A stretch of DNA of 64,000 nucleotides from Mesorhizobium jarvisii (lineage in GTDB: Bacteria > Pseudomonadota > Alphaproteobacteria > Rhizobiales > Rhizobiaceae): assembly GCF_003601985.1 (NCBI RefSeq), contig NZ_QZXA01000006.1:301001-365000 (forward strand), in the 5' to 3' direction. The number at the start of each line of letters is the position of its first letter. Within the stretch, counting starts at the first letter, position 1. Below are positions 26,177-34,546 of this stretch, piece by piece. The notes beneath the pieces were generated by a model. The model had not been told where the DNA came from and did not search any database. It saw nothing but the letters and a program-made list of their open reading frames with translations. The translations under genes and the position numbers were made by a program.

Positions 26177-26524
26177 ATGCTCTACAAAGGCAGCTGTCAT
26201 TGCGGCAAGATCGCCTTCCAATTCAAGGCGGAACTGACCGGCGCCGTGCGGTGCAATTGTTCGATCTGCTCGCGCAAGGGCGCGCTCCTATGTGCCATCC
26301 CGCATGGGAGCCTGACGGTCCTGGCCTGGGGCGACGATCTGGGCACCTATACGTTCGGCAACCACGCCATGGCGCACCGCTTCTGCCGCACCTGCGGCAT
26401 CCATCCTTTCGCCGAGGACGTCCGGGAAGGCGATGAGCGCAGCGCCTATGTCAACCTCAACTGCGTCGCCGATATCGAGCCGTCCACCTTGCCGATCTTC
26501 GACTTCGACGGACGCTCGCTGTGA
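26177..26524 (+). CDS. GFA-family zinc protein
   Basis: 115 aa. Cysteines follow the GFA (glutathione-dependent formaldehyde-activating, CENP-V) pattern: GSCHCGKIAF, VRCNCSICSRKG and FCRTCGIHPF, binding two zinc ions. Enzymatic activity has been questioned for much of the family, so substrate and role remain open. Convergent with the SDR gene at 26542. Confidence 0.85.
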   Translation: MLYKGSCHCGKIAFQFKAELTGAVRCNCSICSRKGALLCAIPHGSLTVLAWGDDLGTYTFGNHAMAHRFCRTCGIHPFAEDVREGDERSAYVNLNCVADIEPSTLPIFDFDGRSL

Positions 26525-26541
26525 AGCGATTCCGGATTGCC

Positions 26542-27450
26542 TTACCGGTAACCCGTTGCATCGGCGGGTTTGCCGGCGTCCTGAACCTCCGGTAGATAAC
26601 GCCAGGCATCGGGCCGCGAACCATCGAGATCGGTAAAGCCGTAGACCTGCGCCAGTCCGCCGCTGGACAGCGACTGCCCGTTCCAGCGCGAGCGGTCCGT
26701 GTCCGCCGCCAAAGCGGCAACGGCACGGCCGATGAAGCGCGGTGTCTCCGAAATAATGAAATGCGGCACCTTTGCCGTGGCATCGCGCCAATTCACCTCG
26801 CGCACGCCAAAGGCCTCCAGCATCATCTCCGACCGCAGCCAGCCTGGCGTCAAAGAGACCGAGGTGGCGCCGTGTTTCGAAAGATCCTTGGCATGAGCCC
26901 ACGCCATGCGATTCACCGCGACCTTGGCAAGATCGTAGAAGGGTGACAGCCGGTAGTGCTCGGCATTGTACTCGGCCGTGCCGTCGGTGACTTCCACCAG
27001 CAGTCCGCCCGGCTGCTCGATCATGAGCGGCAGCGCGTGGTGGGCGGTGATCAGATGGGTGTCGATGGCCAGACGCAGCATACGCAAGCCATTGTCCAGA
27101 TTGTGCTCCCATACCGACTTGTCCCATTCGAACAGCTTTTCACCGCCCCAGATGTCGTTGACCAGTATATCGAGGCGGCCCTGTTCCTTGCGGATGCGCT
27201 CGACCAGCCCGCGCACATCATCGGCCACGAGGTGATCGACCTGGACGGCGATGCCGTTGCCGCCGTTGGCCGTGACCAGTTCCGCCGTCTCCTCGATTGT
27301 TTCGGGCCGGGCATATTCGGATTGCTGGGCACGCGTGCTCCGCCCCGTGACATAGACCGTTGCGCCGGCGGCGCCGAGTTCGACCGCTATGCCGCGTCCG
27401 GCGCCTCGTGTGCCGCCGGCGACCAGGGCAACTTTTCCTTGCAACATCAT
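26542..27450 (-). CDS. SDR-family oxidoreductase
   Basis: 302 aa, short-chain dehydrogenase. Nucleotide site is VALVAGGTRGAGRGIAVELG. YDLAK gives the catalytic Tyr and Lys. The usual Ser region reads VEVTDGT, with Thr candidates in place. Asn-Asp replaces the NNAG motif (ILVNDIWGG). The start codon may be either of two adjacent ATGs. Divergent from a TetR gene with a palindromic operator between them, so probably repressed by it and induced by a compound it acts on. Confidence 0.85.
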   Translation of the reverse strand: MMLQGKVALVAGGTRGAGRGIAVELGAAGATVYVTGRSTRAQQSEYARPETIEETAELVTANGGNGIAVQVDHLVADDVRGLVERIRKEQGRLDILVNDIWGGEKLFEWDKSVWEHNLDNGLRMLRLAIDTHLITAHHALPLMIEQPGGLLVEVTDGTAEYNAEHYRLSPFYDLAKVAVNRMAWAHAKDLSKHGATSVSLTPGWLRSEMMLEAFGVREVNWRDATAKVPHFIISETPRFIGRAVAALAADTDRSRWNGQSLSSGGLAQVYGFTDLDGSRPDAWRYLPEVQDAGKPADATGYR

Positions 27451-27511
27451 TGAACTCTCCCAAAAACGGCACCATCGATGAAAACCGGGCTGGCTCGCGC
27501 CGCTCGCATCA

Positions 27512-27537
27512 TATATAAATGATCATTCGGTTATATA
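27512..27537. promoter_or_regulatory. Palindromic TetR operator between SDR and TetR genes
   Basis: Outer arms TATATAA (27512-27518) and TTATATA (27531-27537) enclose a second dyad AATGATCATT (27518-27527). It sits 12-37 bases before the TetR start and 62 bases before the SDR start, suited to control both. Confidence 0.65.
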
Positions 27538-27548
27538 AGGATGTCAAG

Positions 27549-28127
27549 ATGACCCGGCCCAAAACCCAGTCCGACGAGCAGGTGCTGGAAGCCGCATTGC
27601 GATTGATCCACGAGCACGGCCCGGAAGCGCTCACCTTCGAGCGCCTGGCAAAAGCCTGTGGCCTCTCCGGTGCAACCCTGGTGCAGCGCTTCGGGAACAA
27701 GGCTCGGTTGAAGCAGCGCACCTTGCTGCACGCCTGGGACGGTCTTGACGACAAGACCAGGACGTTGGCGGCCGCCGTTCCCAGAACGCCTGCCGGCGCG
27801 GTCGAATTGCTGGTCGCGCTGTCGCAGGGCTATGGCGGCATCGAATCCTATGCCGAGGGCCTGCTTGTCCTGCGCGAGGATCTGCGTGACCCCATGCTCA
27901 GGACGCGCGGTGCCGCCTGGAAAACAACCCTGTGCAATGCCCTCGCGCCTTGCTTTGCCGGAACGCCCGGCTCACCGCAGGACATCGGCCTGCTGATGGC
28001 GTCGCATTGGCAGGGATCGTTGCTGTGGTGGAGTTTCGATCCGACGATTGAAGTCGCCGTCTACGTCGAGGACAGCCTCAACCGTTTCGTTGCCGCCATC
28101 ACGACGGCAGCGGCCCGAAAACCATGA
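27549..28127 (+). CDS. TetR-family regulator
   Basis: 192 aa from ATG 27549, chosen because MTRPKTQSDEQVLEAALRLI is a normal TetR N-terminus and AAGGA lies upstream; an earlier in-frame ATG (27519) falls inside the operator. The helix-turn-helix is LTFERLAKACGLSGATLVQRFGNKARL. The C-terminal ligand domain is family-diverse. Likely represses itself and the divergent SDR gene. Confidence 0.85.
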   Translation: MTRPKTQSDEQVLEAALRLIHEHGPEALTFERLAKACGLSGATLVQRFGNKARLKQRTLLHAWDGLDDKTRTLAAAVPRTPAGAVELLVALSQGYGGIESYAEGLLVLREDLRDPMLRTRGAAWKTTLCNALAPCFAGTPGSPQDIGLLMASHWQGSLLWWSFDPTIEVAVYVEDSLNRFVAAITTAAARKP

Positions 28128-28144
28128 TGGTTCTCGGGCCGCTG
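28108..28144. terminator. Bidirectional hairpin between convergent genes
   Basis: CAGCGGCCCGA (28108-28118) pairs with TCGGGCCGCTG (28134-28144), and an inner ACCAT/ATGGT extends the stem. It overlaps the TetR stop and precedes the MFS gene end. No strong T-run is present. Confidence 0.6.
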
Positions 28145-28164
28145 GATGAGGCGGAGATGAGAGC

Positions 28165-29379
28165 TTATTCGGCCTGCTTCGGGCCGCGCAGCAACACCAC
28201 GATGGCCGCCAGCAGCGTTGCGATGCCGCAATAGGCGAAGGCGCTGGCCACGCCGGCATGATCGACCAGCAGGCCGCCGAGGAAGGCCCCCAGCGCAATC
28301 GCCACCTGGAAAGTCGCCACCATCAAGCCGCCGGCGCTTTCGGCCTGGTCGGGTGCCGCCCGCACCAGCCAGCTCTGCAGTCCGACCGGAACCGCGCCGA
28401 AGGCAAAGCCCCAGGCGGCGACGGCAACCGCAGCGATCGTCGGCGAGGTGCCGAAGATCAGCATCGAGGCGGCTGCCAGGGCGATCAGCAGGGGCGCCAG
28501 CGCCACAGCTATCTTGAGGTTGCGTTCGGCCAGGAAGCCACCGGCGATATTGCCGAAGAAACCGCCAATGCCATAGGCCAGAAGCACCAATGAGATCGTC
28601 TCGATGTGGAGCATCGGCACCTTTTCGAGGAAGGGGCGCACATAGGTGAAGCCGGCGAAATGCCCCGACGCGACCAGCAGCATCACCAGCAGGGCCACCC
28701 GGATCGACGGCCGCTCCAGGACATAGAGCAAGGTGCGGAAGCTCGCGACACCCACCGGCGGCAGCTTCGGAATGGTGACCAACTGCACCAGCAGCGCAAG
28801 GGCACCGACGATGGTCGCGACCATGAACGCCGTGCGCCAGCCCCAGATGTCGCCGACATAGGCGCCGACAGGAGCGGCGGTGACGGTGGCCAGCGAAACA
28901 CCGGTCAGGATGATCGACATGGCGCGCGGCATCAGCCGCATCGGCACCAGCCGCAGCGCCATGGCCGCCGACATTGCCCAGAAGCCGCCCAGCGCGACCC
29001 CGAGCACGACGCGGGCCAACAGAAGCATGGGCAGCGACGCGGCAAAGGTGGCGAGAAGGTTGGACAGGATGAGGAACGAGGTCAGCATCCACATCACCAG
29101 CCTGCGGTCCATGCGCCTTGTGATGATCGCCATGGTGGGCGCGGCAATGGCGCCGACGATGGCGGTTGCCGTCACCGCTTGTCCTGCCACGCCCTCGGTG
29201 ACGCCGAGATCGCGCGCCATCGGCGTCAGCAGGCTGGTGGGCAGGAATTCGGCGGTCACGAGACCGAAAACGCCAAGTGCCAGCGAACCCACGGCGCCCC
29301 AGGCCGGTTCGGTTCGTTCATCGGTGCCTGCGGGGTTCAGAAGTGTGGCGTCGATGACATCAGTTGCGGGTTCGGCCAT
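28165..29379 (-). CDS. MFS exporter (DHA1 family, AraJ/NepI-like)
   Basis: 404 aa with about 12 hydrophobic segments. The ATG at 29379 (MAEPATDVID) has GGAGA upstream and suits the family better than the longer frame. Typical DHA1 features are GLVTAEFLPTSLLTPMARDLG in TM1 and RRMDRR in the TM2-3 loop. GGFWAMSAAMALRLVP and LTGVSLATVTAAPVGAY follow. Likely proton-driven efflux of drugs, nucleosides or sugars. Divergent from an AraC regulator. Confidence 0.88.
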   Translation of the reverse strand: MAEPATDVIDATLLNPAGTDERTEPAWGAVGSLALGVFGLVTAEFLPTSLLTPMARDLGVTEGVAGQAVTATAIVGAIAAPTMAIITRRMDRRLVMWMLTSFLILSNLLATFAASLPMLLLARVVLGVALGGFWAMSAAMALRLVPMRLMPRAMSIILTGVSLATVTAAPVGAYVGDIWGWRTAFMVATIVGALALLVQLVTIPKLPPVGVASFRTLLYVLERPSIRVALLVMLLVASGHFAGFTYVRPFLEKVPMLHIETISLVLLAYGIGGFFGNIAGGFLAERNLKIAVALAPLLIALAAASMLIFGTSPTIAAVAVAAWGFAFGAVPVGLQSWLVRAAPDQAESAGGLMVATFQVAIALGAFLGGLLVDHAGVASAFAYCGIATLLAAIVVLLRGPKQAE

Positions 29380-29397
29380 GGTCAGTCTCCGATCTGT

Positions 29398-29545
29398 TGC
29401 AGCGCCACATAAGAAACGACCGCCCGGGGCTTCCACCCGTTCCATGCCTTACCGTCACGGCTTGGCCATGGGGCCGGTCTGCGATTTGTTTGCGGCGCAA
29501 CATTTGGCTGCAGTGCAACATAGGAAGTGACGCCCTGGAGTTTCC
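29398..29545. repeat. Direct repeats in the MFS/AraC promoter region
   Basis: Two related ~37-base units lie at 29398-29435 and 29509-29545. Both read TGCAG-GC-ACATA-GAA--GAC-GCCC with TTCCA downstream. Same orientation and ~111-base spacing suit paired AraC binding sites. A similar end (TTCCACGCTA) precedes the second AraC gene at 30577. Confidence 0.55.
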
Positions 29546-29562
29546 ATGCTAAAAACCCCATT

Positions 29563-30549
29563 ATGCTTGACCATTCGTCCAAAATTCCAATCACGGGCGA
29601 CCCGCTGACGGACATATTGCGCGGCCTGCGCCTCGATGGCGTCGAGTATGGCCGCTGCGAGATGAAAGAGCCTTGGGGCATCCAGTTTCCGGCTCAGCCA
29701 GGGGCGCGATTTCACTTCATCGGCCGCAAGGGCTGCTGGCTGAAGCAGCCCTCCGGCGAATGGGTGGAGCTTAATGCCGGCGATGCGGTGCTGCTGCCGC
29801 GCGGCGAGGCCCATGTACTGGCCAGCGAACCCCGGGCGAAGGCCTGGCCGATCCATGGCTACAAGCTCGAGGAAGTCTGCAAGGACGTCTATTGCACGTC
29901 GAACGCGGAGATGTGCGACAAGAATTGCCAGCCGGGAACGCTGCTGTTCTGCGCCGCGATGTATTTCAACATCGACGGCCTGCATCCGCTGCTCGGCATG
30001 ATGCCGGACGTGATGCGCTCGCATGAGCTGGAAGCCTATGAGCCGGGCATTCCGCATCTGTTGGAATCCATGGCGCGCGAAGTGACGATGGAGCGCGTCG
30101 GCTCCGGCGGCATCCTGGCGCGGCTGGCCGATGTGGTCGCCGCCACCGTCATCCGCTCATGGGTCGAGCGTGGCTGCGGCGATTCCTCCGGCTGGATCGC
30201 CGCTGTCCGGGACCGCGACATCGGCCGCGTGTTGGCCGCCATCCATCTCGAACCCGACCATGACTGGACGGTCGAGTCGCTGGCCAGGGTGATGGGTGCT
30301 TCGCGTTCGGGCTTTGCCGAGCGCTTCGCCACCATCGTCGGCGAAACGCCGGCAAAATATGTCACCCAGGTCAGGATGCATCAGGCGCGGCAGTGGCTGG
30401 TCCGCGACCGGATGAAGATCTCGGTCGTTGCCGCCCGCCTCGGCTATGAATCGGACGCCGCCTTCAGCCGTGCCTTCAAGCGCGTCATCGGTTCGGCGCC
30501 CAGCCATCTGCGCGCAGAGGAGCAGGCCGACATCCGCCAGGCCGGGTAA
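29563..30549 (+). CDS. AraC-family regulator (first of a tandem pair)
   Basis: 328 aa from ATG 29563. An N-terminal cupin-like sensor (ARFHFIGRKGCWLKQPSGEW, then AGDAVLLPRGEAHVLAS) is followed by a C-terminal AraC DNA-binding domain with two helix-turn-helices (WTVESLARVMGASRSGFAERF and ISVVAARLGYESDAAFSRAFKR). An extra Cys-rich insert (VCKDVYC...EMCDKNC) is absent from its neighbour. Divergent from the MFS exporter and probably its regulator. Confidence 0.88.
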   Translation: MLDHSSKIPITGDPLTDILRGLRLDGVEYGRCEMKEPWGIQFPAQPGARFHFIGRKGCWLKQPSGEWVELNAGDAVLLPRGEAHVLASEPRAKAWPIHGYKLEEVCKDVYCTSNAEMCDKNCQPGTLLFCAAMYFNIDGLHPLLGMMPDVMRSHELEAYEPGIPHLLESMAREVTMERVGSGGILARLADVVAATVIRSWVERGCGDSSGWIAAVRDRDIGRVLAAIHLEPDHDWTVESLARVMGASRSGFAERFATIVGETPAKYVTQVRMHQARQWLVRDRMKISVVAARLGYESDAAFSRAFKRVIGSAPSHLRAEEQADIRQAG

Positions 30550-30596
30550 CGCATCTCGGCCGTGACGGACTGACAATTCCACGCTAGAACCCGGAC

Positions 30597-31568
30597 ATGG
30601 ATTTCACATCATCCGAGGGTGTCTCGCCGGCTTCAGGCGGTCCGCTGACCGACATGCTGCGAGGATTGCGGCTTGATGGCGTCGATTACGGCCGCTGCGA
30701 ACTTGGCGAGCCGTGGGCCGTGCTCTTTCCAGCCCAGGAGGCGGCGCGTTTCCACTTCATCGGCCGGCACCGATGCTGGCTGTTTTCGCCATCCCGGCAA
30801 TGGTCGGAGCTGAAAGCCGGCGATGCGCTGCTGTTGCCGCGTGGCGCCGAGCACATTCTTGCCAGCGCGCCGGACGTCCATGCCGTGCCGATCGAAAGCT
30901 ACAGCATCGAGCCTTTGCAGGATAATGTCTACGCCGTCTCGAACGGCGGCCATGGCGCGAAAACCCTGCTGTTTTGCGGCAGCATGCACTTCAATCTGGG
31001 AGGATCGCATCCTGTGCTCGCCATGATGCCGGACATGATGCGCGCCCGCGACTTGATGGCGGACGAACCGGGCATTCCGCACCTTCTGGAAGCCATGGCC
31101 AGCGAAGTGACCGGCAATCGCGCCGGCTCGGGCAGCATGCTGGCGCGGCTGGCCGACGTATTGGCGGCAAGCATCATCCGTTCATGGGTGGAGAACGGTG
31201 GCGACAGCACCACCGGCTGGACCGCGGCGATAAGGGATCGCGACATCGGCCGCGTGCTGGTGGCCATTCATCGCCAGCCCGACCGGAACTGGACCGTCGA
31301 AGCCCTCGCACGCGAAATGGGCGCCTCACGTTCGGCCTTCGCCGAACGGTTCACGGCAATCGTCGGCGAAACACCGGCTCGATATGTCGCCCGGCTGCGC
31401 ATGCACCAGGCGCGGCAGTGGCTGATCGAAGACCGGATGCGGGTGTCGGTGGTGGCCGCCCGACTGGGCTACGAGTCCGAAGCTTCGTTCAGCCGGGCGT
31501 TCAAGCGCATCGTCGGCACGGCGCCCAGCCATCTGCGCACCGTCAACGGCACCTCCGAGGAACGCTAG
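30597..31568 (+). CDS. AraC-family regulator (tandem paralogue)
   Basis: 323 aa. It aligns with the previous gene along its full length: same cupin start (PLTDMLRGLRLDGVDYGRCE), same AGDALLLPRGAEH motif, same C-terminal helices (SRSAFAERFTAIVGETPARY). It lacks the Cys-rich insert. The genes are 47 bases apart and their upstream sequences are alike, so a local duplication is the simplest explanation. The two may answer different ligands. Confidence 0.87.
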   Translation: MDFTSSEGVSPASGGPLTDMLRGLRLDGVDYGRCELGEPWAVLFPAQEAARFHFIGRHRCWLFSPSRQWSELKAGDALLLPRGAEHILASAPDVHAVPIESYSIEPLQDNVYAVSNGGHGAKTLLFCGSMHFNLGGSHPVLAMMPDMMRARDLMADEPGIPHLLEAMASEVTGNRAGSGSMLARLADVLAASIIRSWVENGGDSTTGWTAAIRDRDIGRVLVAIHRQPDRNWTVEALAREMGASRSAFAERFTAIVGETPARYVARLRMHQARQWLIEDRMRVSVVAARLGYESEASFSRAFKRIVGTAPSHLRTVNGTSEER

Positions 31569-31707
31569 ACTAACGCGGCACGGACCTTGCCGTGTTGGAT
31601 GGCTGGATGAATTGCCAAGTCTTCCGGACGCTGTGTCATTGCCGGGCCGGCTGCATGCAATAGCTTGCCGTTGCCAGCCGTGAGCGGGCCGATTCAAGGA
31701 GAAAGCC

Positions 31708-32139
31708 ATGCCAGATCATCTGAAGGTCCTGACGCTCGCCACCATGCTCGTGGTCTCCGGCCAGGCTTTCGCCCTTGAGGACAGCTATCTTCCGGCCAAC
31801 AAGATCCCCTATGTCGCCGAGGCGCCAGACCAGCCGCAGCGCCTCGGACCGCTGTGGGGCGAAAGGGCCAAGGGCCCTGCGGGAACGCTGCTGAAAGTCC
31901 CAGGCAACTGGCGCGCTCCGGTTCACGCGCACACCGCCGACTACCGTGCGGTGGTCATAAAGGGGCTGTGGGCGCATTGGCAGCTGCAAGGCGGCGAAGT
32001 GACCAAGGTCGAACTGCCTCCGGGATCCTACTGGACCCAGAAGGCCAACGAGATGCATGACGACGCTTGCCTGTCCGACACGGAGTGCGTGATCTTGCTG
32101 ATCAACGACACGCCCTACGAGACCTACTTGGCGAAATAA
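31708..32139 (+). CDS. Secreted cupin-like protein (DUF4437-like)
   Basis: 143 aa with a signal peptide (cleavage near AFA, residue 22). The fold looks like a single cupin: PVHAHTADYRAVVIKGLWAHW gives the His-x-His and the following strands, LPPGSYWTQKANEMHDDAC the second motif. Two cysteines (DDACLSDTEC) may form a disulfide. It probably acts in the periplasm; function unknown. A strong ribosome site (AAGGAG) precedes the start. Confidence 0.7.
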   Translation: MPDHLKVLTLATMLVVSGQAFALEDSYLPANKIPYVAEAPDQPQRLGPLWGERAKGPAGTLLKVPGNWRAPVHAHTADYRAVVIKGLWAHWQLQGGEVTKVELPPGSYWTQKANEMHDDACLSDTECVILLINDTPYETYLAK

Positions 32140-32148
32140 CCGGACGCT

Positions 32149-32913
32149 CTATCCGGCGTGACGCAAGCTGACGCCACTGCCCTTGTCGAACAGCACCACC
32201 TTGTCCGGGTTCCAGGCAAAGCGCACGGGCTGCTCGATGGCGACATCGGTCCTAGCCGGCACCGTGGCGCGCAGCGTCGTATCGCCGACGCGCAGCGTCA
32301 GGATCTTTTCGACGCCATGGTTCTCGACATCATGGACGCGCGCCTCGACCGGCGCGCCGCTCTCGAGATAGACGTCTTCCGGACGGATGCCGAAGACGAG
32401 CGGGCGACCGTCGGTCGCCGAGCTCGCCTTGGCTCCCCCCGAAAAGGGCAGTTCGAAATTCAGCGGCGCCATCACCGCGCGGCCGTTCACCAGTCTGCCG
32501 TCGATGAGGTTCATCGGCGGCGAGCCGACGAAGCTCGCCACATAGGTGTCGCGCGGATTGTTGTAGATCTCGTGCGGCGTGCCGGTCTGCACGATGCGGC
32601 CGTGGTTCAACACGCCGACCTTGTCGCCCATCGACATCGCCTCCATCTGGTCGTGGGTAACGAACAGGAAGGTGGCGCCGAGCTGTATCTGCAGGTTCTT
32701 CAGTTCCGTGCGCAGCGCCTCGCGCAGCTTGGCGTCGAGCGCCGACAGCGGCTCGTCCATCAGGAACACGCGCGGCTTGCGCACGATGGCGCGGCCGATC
32801 GAGACGCGCTGCATCTCGCCGCCCGAGAGCCGGTCGGTCTTGCGGTCGAGCAGATGCTCGATGCGTAGCGTACGGGCCGCGCGATCGACACGATCCTTGA
32901 TCTCGGCATCGGG
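32149..32913 (-). pseudogene. 5'-truncated MalK/UgpC-type ABC ATPase
   Basis: About 255 codons align with the C-terminal two thirds of a CUT1 ATPase: signature LSGGEMQRVSIGRA, Walker B VFLMDEPLSALD, switch VTHDQMEAM and the regulatory OB-fold domain (VFGIRPEDVYL). Walker A, the Q-loop and all upstream strands are missing. Homology starts at DAEIKDRVDRAA, exactly where a palindromic repeat begins. It is last in the CUT1 operon. The fragment cannot bind ATP normally; the intact C-terminus could still be made from a GTG at 32962-32964, but a decayed copy is likelier. Confidence 0.8.
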
Positions 32914-32934
32914 TCCTCCGGTCAAGCCGGAGGA
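32914..32934. repeat. Palindromic repeat at the ATPase truncation point
   Basis: TCCTCCGG (32914-32921) and CCGGAGGA (32927-32934) form a perfect stem with loop TCAAG, followed by TGACGG. I know this sequence as a dispersed rhizobial intergenic repeat. It sits precisely at the edge of the truncated ATPase. Confidence 0.65.
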
Positions 32935-33019
32935 TGACGGCGTGAGAGTTGAGAGGCGACGCACACCGACCGTCGTGGACCGGCGCGAGCGCGACCTGCC
33001 GGATAGCGTCAGCTGCTGA

Positions 33020-33460
33020 TCATCGCGCTGTCTTGTTGAGAGCGGTGACGACCAGCGCGAGAATCACCGCCGCGGCGGCGATTTCCCACACGAAAGCCTG
33101 CTTGTAGAAAGGCGGCGTGGCGAGCTGCGCCTTGCCGGCGAGAGTGTTGGGGTCCGGTGGATTGAGGAAGAAGACGCCGTAGAGATGCGCCGCCGTGATC
33201 GAAACCAGCAGCACAATGCAGAAGACCAGCGCCACGACCAGCGCTACTGTCACTACACTGCGCACCTTGACGCCCGGCTGGGCCAACGGCAGCAGGTTGT
33301 TGATGAGTCCGGCAAGCACCACGAGACCGCTGCCGACCGCGTACAGGCCGATGGAAAAGGGTTGGAAGATCAGCACCAGCGCCACGACGCCGAGGCCAAT
33401 GATGAAGACCTCGAGGCAGAACGCGCCGGCCCGGCTCATGCCGGAAGAACTGTCGCTCAT
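33020..33460 (-). CDS. Small four-TM membrane protein of the CUT1 operon
   Basis: 146 aa. Four hydrophobic segments are seen near residues 14-33, 37-55, 68-90 and 120-143, with a short hydrophilic N-terminus and a loop rich in Pro/Asn (FFLNPPDPNTLAG). I do not recognise a family. Its ATG overlaps the ATPase stop (ATGA), so it is translated with the transporter and may be an accessory subunit. It resembles in position, not clearly in sequence, the DUF2160 protein of glycerol ABC operons. Confidence 0.75.
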   Translation of the reverse strand: MSDSSSGMSRAGAFCLEVFIIGLGVVALVLIFQPFSIGLYAVGSGLVVLAGLINNLLPLAQPGVKVRSVVTVALVVALVFCIVLLVSITAAHLYGVFFLNPPDPNTLAGKAQLATPPFYKQAFVWEIAAAAVILALVVTALNKTAR

Positions 33461-34545
33461 GACCGCACCGCCTTTCCGGCGCCATCGAAGACATGCGTTT
33501 GCCTGGGATCGGGGCGTAGATTCAGCGCCTCGCCGACCTTGACCCGCTGGCTTCTCGTCACCACGACGCGGATGTCGGCGCCTGCCGCCGTGCGGGCATG
33601 AATAAGGGTTTCGGCGCCCATGGGCTCGATGAGCTCGGCCCGGGCGGAGATGGTGCCACGGTCCCCCGTATCGGTCGGGGTGAAGGCGCGGGGGCGGACA
33701 CCGATCGTCACCTTGCCGGGCTGCAGGCGCGCGACCGCCGCGTCCGTGCGGATCGCCAGACTAGTGCCGGCCACGGTCATGTCCGCCGTGCCATCGGCGA
33801 AGGTCTTGAGGTCGGCCTCGAGAAGATTCATCTGCGGCGTGCCGATGAAGCTCGCCACGAAAGCATTGGCGGGCTTGGCAAATACCTCGTGGGGTGAGCC
33901 GACTTGCTCGATCAGGCCGTCCTTCATGATGGCGATTCGGTTGGCCATGGTGAGCGCTTCGAGCTGGTCATGGGTCACGATCACGGTCGCTTTGGAGAGG
34001 CCCTGCAGCACTTCCTTGATCTGGCCACGCATGGTCTGGCGCAGTTCGACATCGAGACGCGACAAGGGCTCGTCGAAGAGGAAGCAATTGGGGTCGCGGA
34101 CGATGGCGCGGGCCATGGCGGCGCGCTGCTTTTCGCCCTCGGATATCTGGTTCGGCAGCCGGTCGAGAACGTGCTCCAAGTGGAGGATCGCGGCGACGCG
34201 GTTGACGCGGGCAGTCCGCTCAGCCCCGGAAATGCCGTCGTGATAGAGCGGGAAGGCGATGTTCTCGGCGATCGATGCCGACGGGTAGAGCGCGTAGAAC
34301 TGGAACACCATGGCGATGTCGCGCTTTTCGGGCGGCAGGTTGTTCATCACCTTGCCGGCGACGACGATCTCGCCGTCAGTGACGCGTTCCAGCCCGGCGA
34401 TGACGCGCAAGGTCGTCGTCTTGCCACAGCCGGACGGGCCGAGAAGGCAGACGACCTCACCGGCGGCTACCGACAGGTCAACGTCCTTGACCGCGGTGAA
34501 GGAGCCGAAGCGTTTGGTGACTTTGCGGAGTTCGATGGTTGACAT
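33457..34545 (-). CDS. CUT1 ABC transporter ATPase B (degenerate signature)
   Basis: 362 aa, MalK/UgpC type. Walker A GPSGCGKT (36-43), Q82, Walker B FLFDEP (D158/E159) and switch H192 (VTHDQLEAL) are intact. The ABC signature reads ISEGEK (134-139) instead of LSGGQ. A C-terminal regulatory domain follows (VTIGVRPRAF). Its partner ATPase (38111) has the opposite set of defects, so the two probably form a heterodimer with one working ATP site. Adjacent to permease 34547 with a one-base gap. Confidence 0.9.
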   Translation of the reverse strand: MSTIELRKVTKRFGSFTAVKDVDLSVAAGEVVCLLGPSGCGKTTTLRVIAGLERVTDGEIVVAGKVMNNLPPEKRDIAMVFQFYALYPSASIAENIAFPLYHDGISGAERTARVNRVAAILHLEHVLDRLPNQISEGEKQRAAMARAIVRDPNCFLFDEPLSRLDVELRQTMRGQIKEVLQGLSKATVIVTHDQLEALTMANRIAIMKDGLIEQVGSPHEVFAKPANAFVASFIGTPQMNLLEADLKTFADGTADMTVAGTSLAIRTDAAVARLQPGKVTIGVRPRAFTPTDTGDRGTISARAELIEPMGAETLIHARTAAGADIRVVVTRSQRVKVGEALNLRPDPRQTHVFDGAGKAVRS

Positions 34546-34546
34546 C

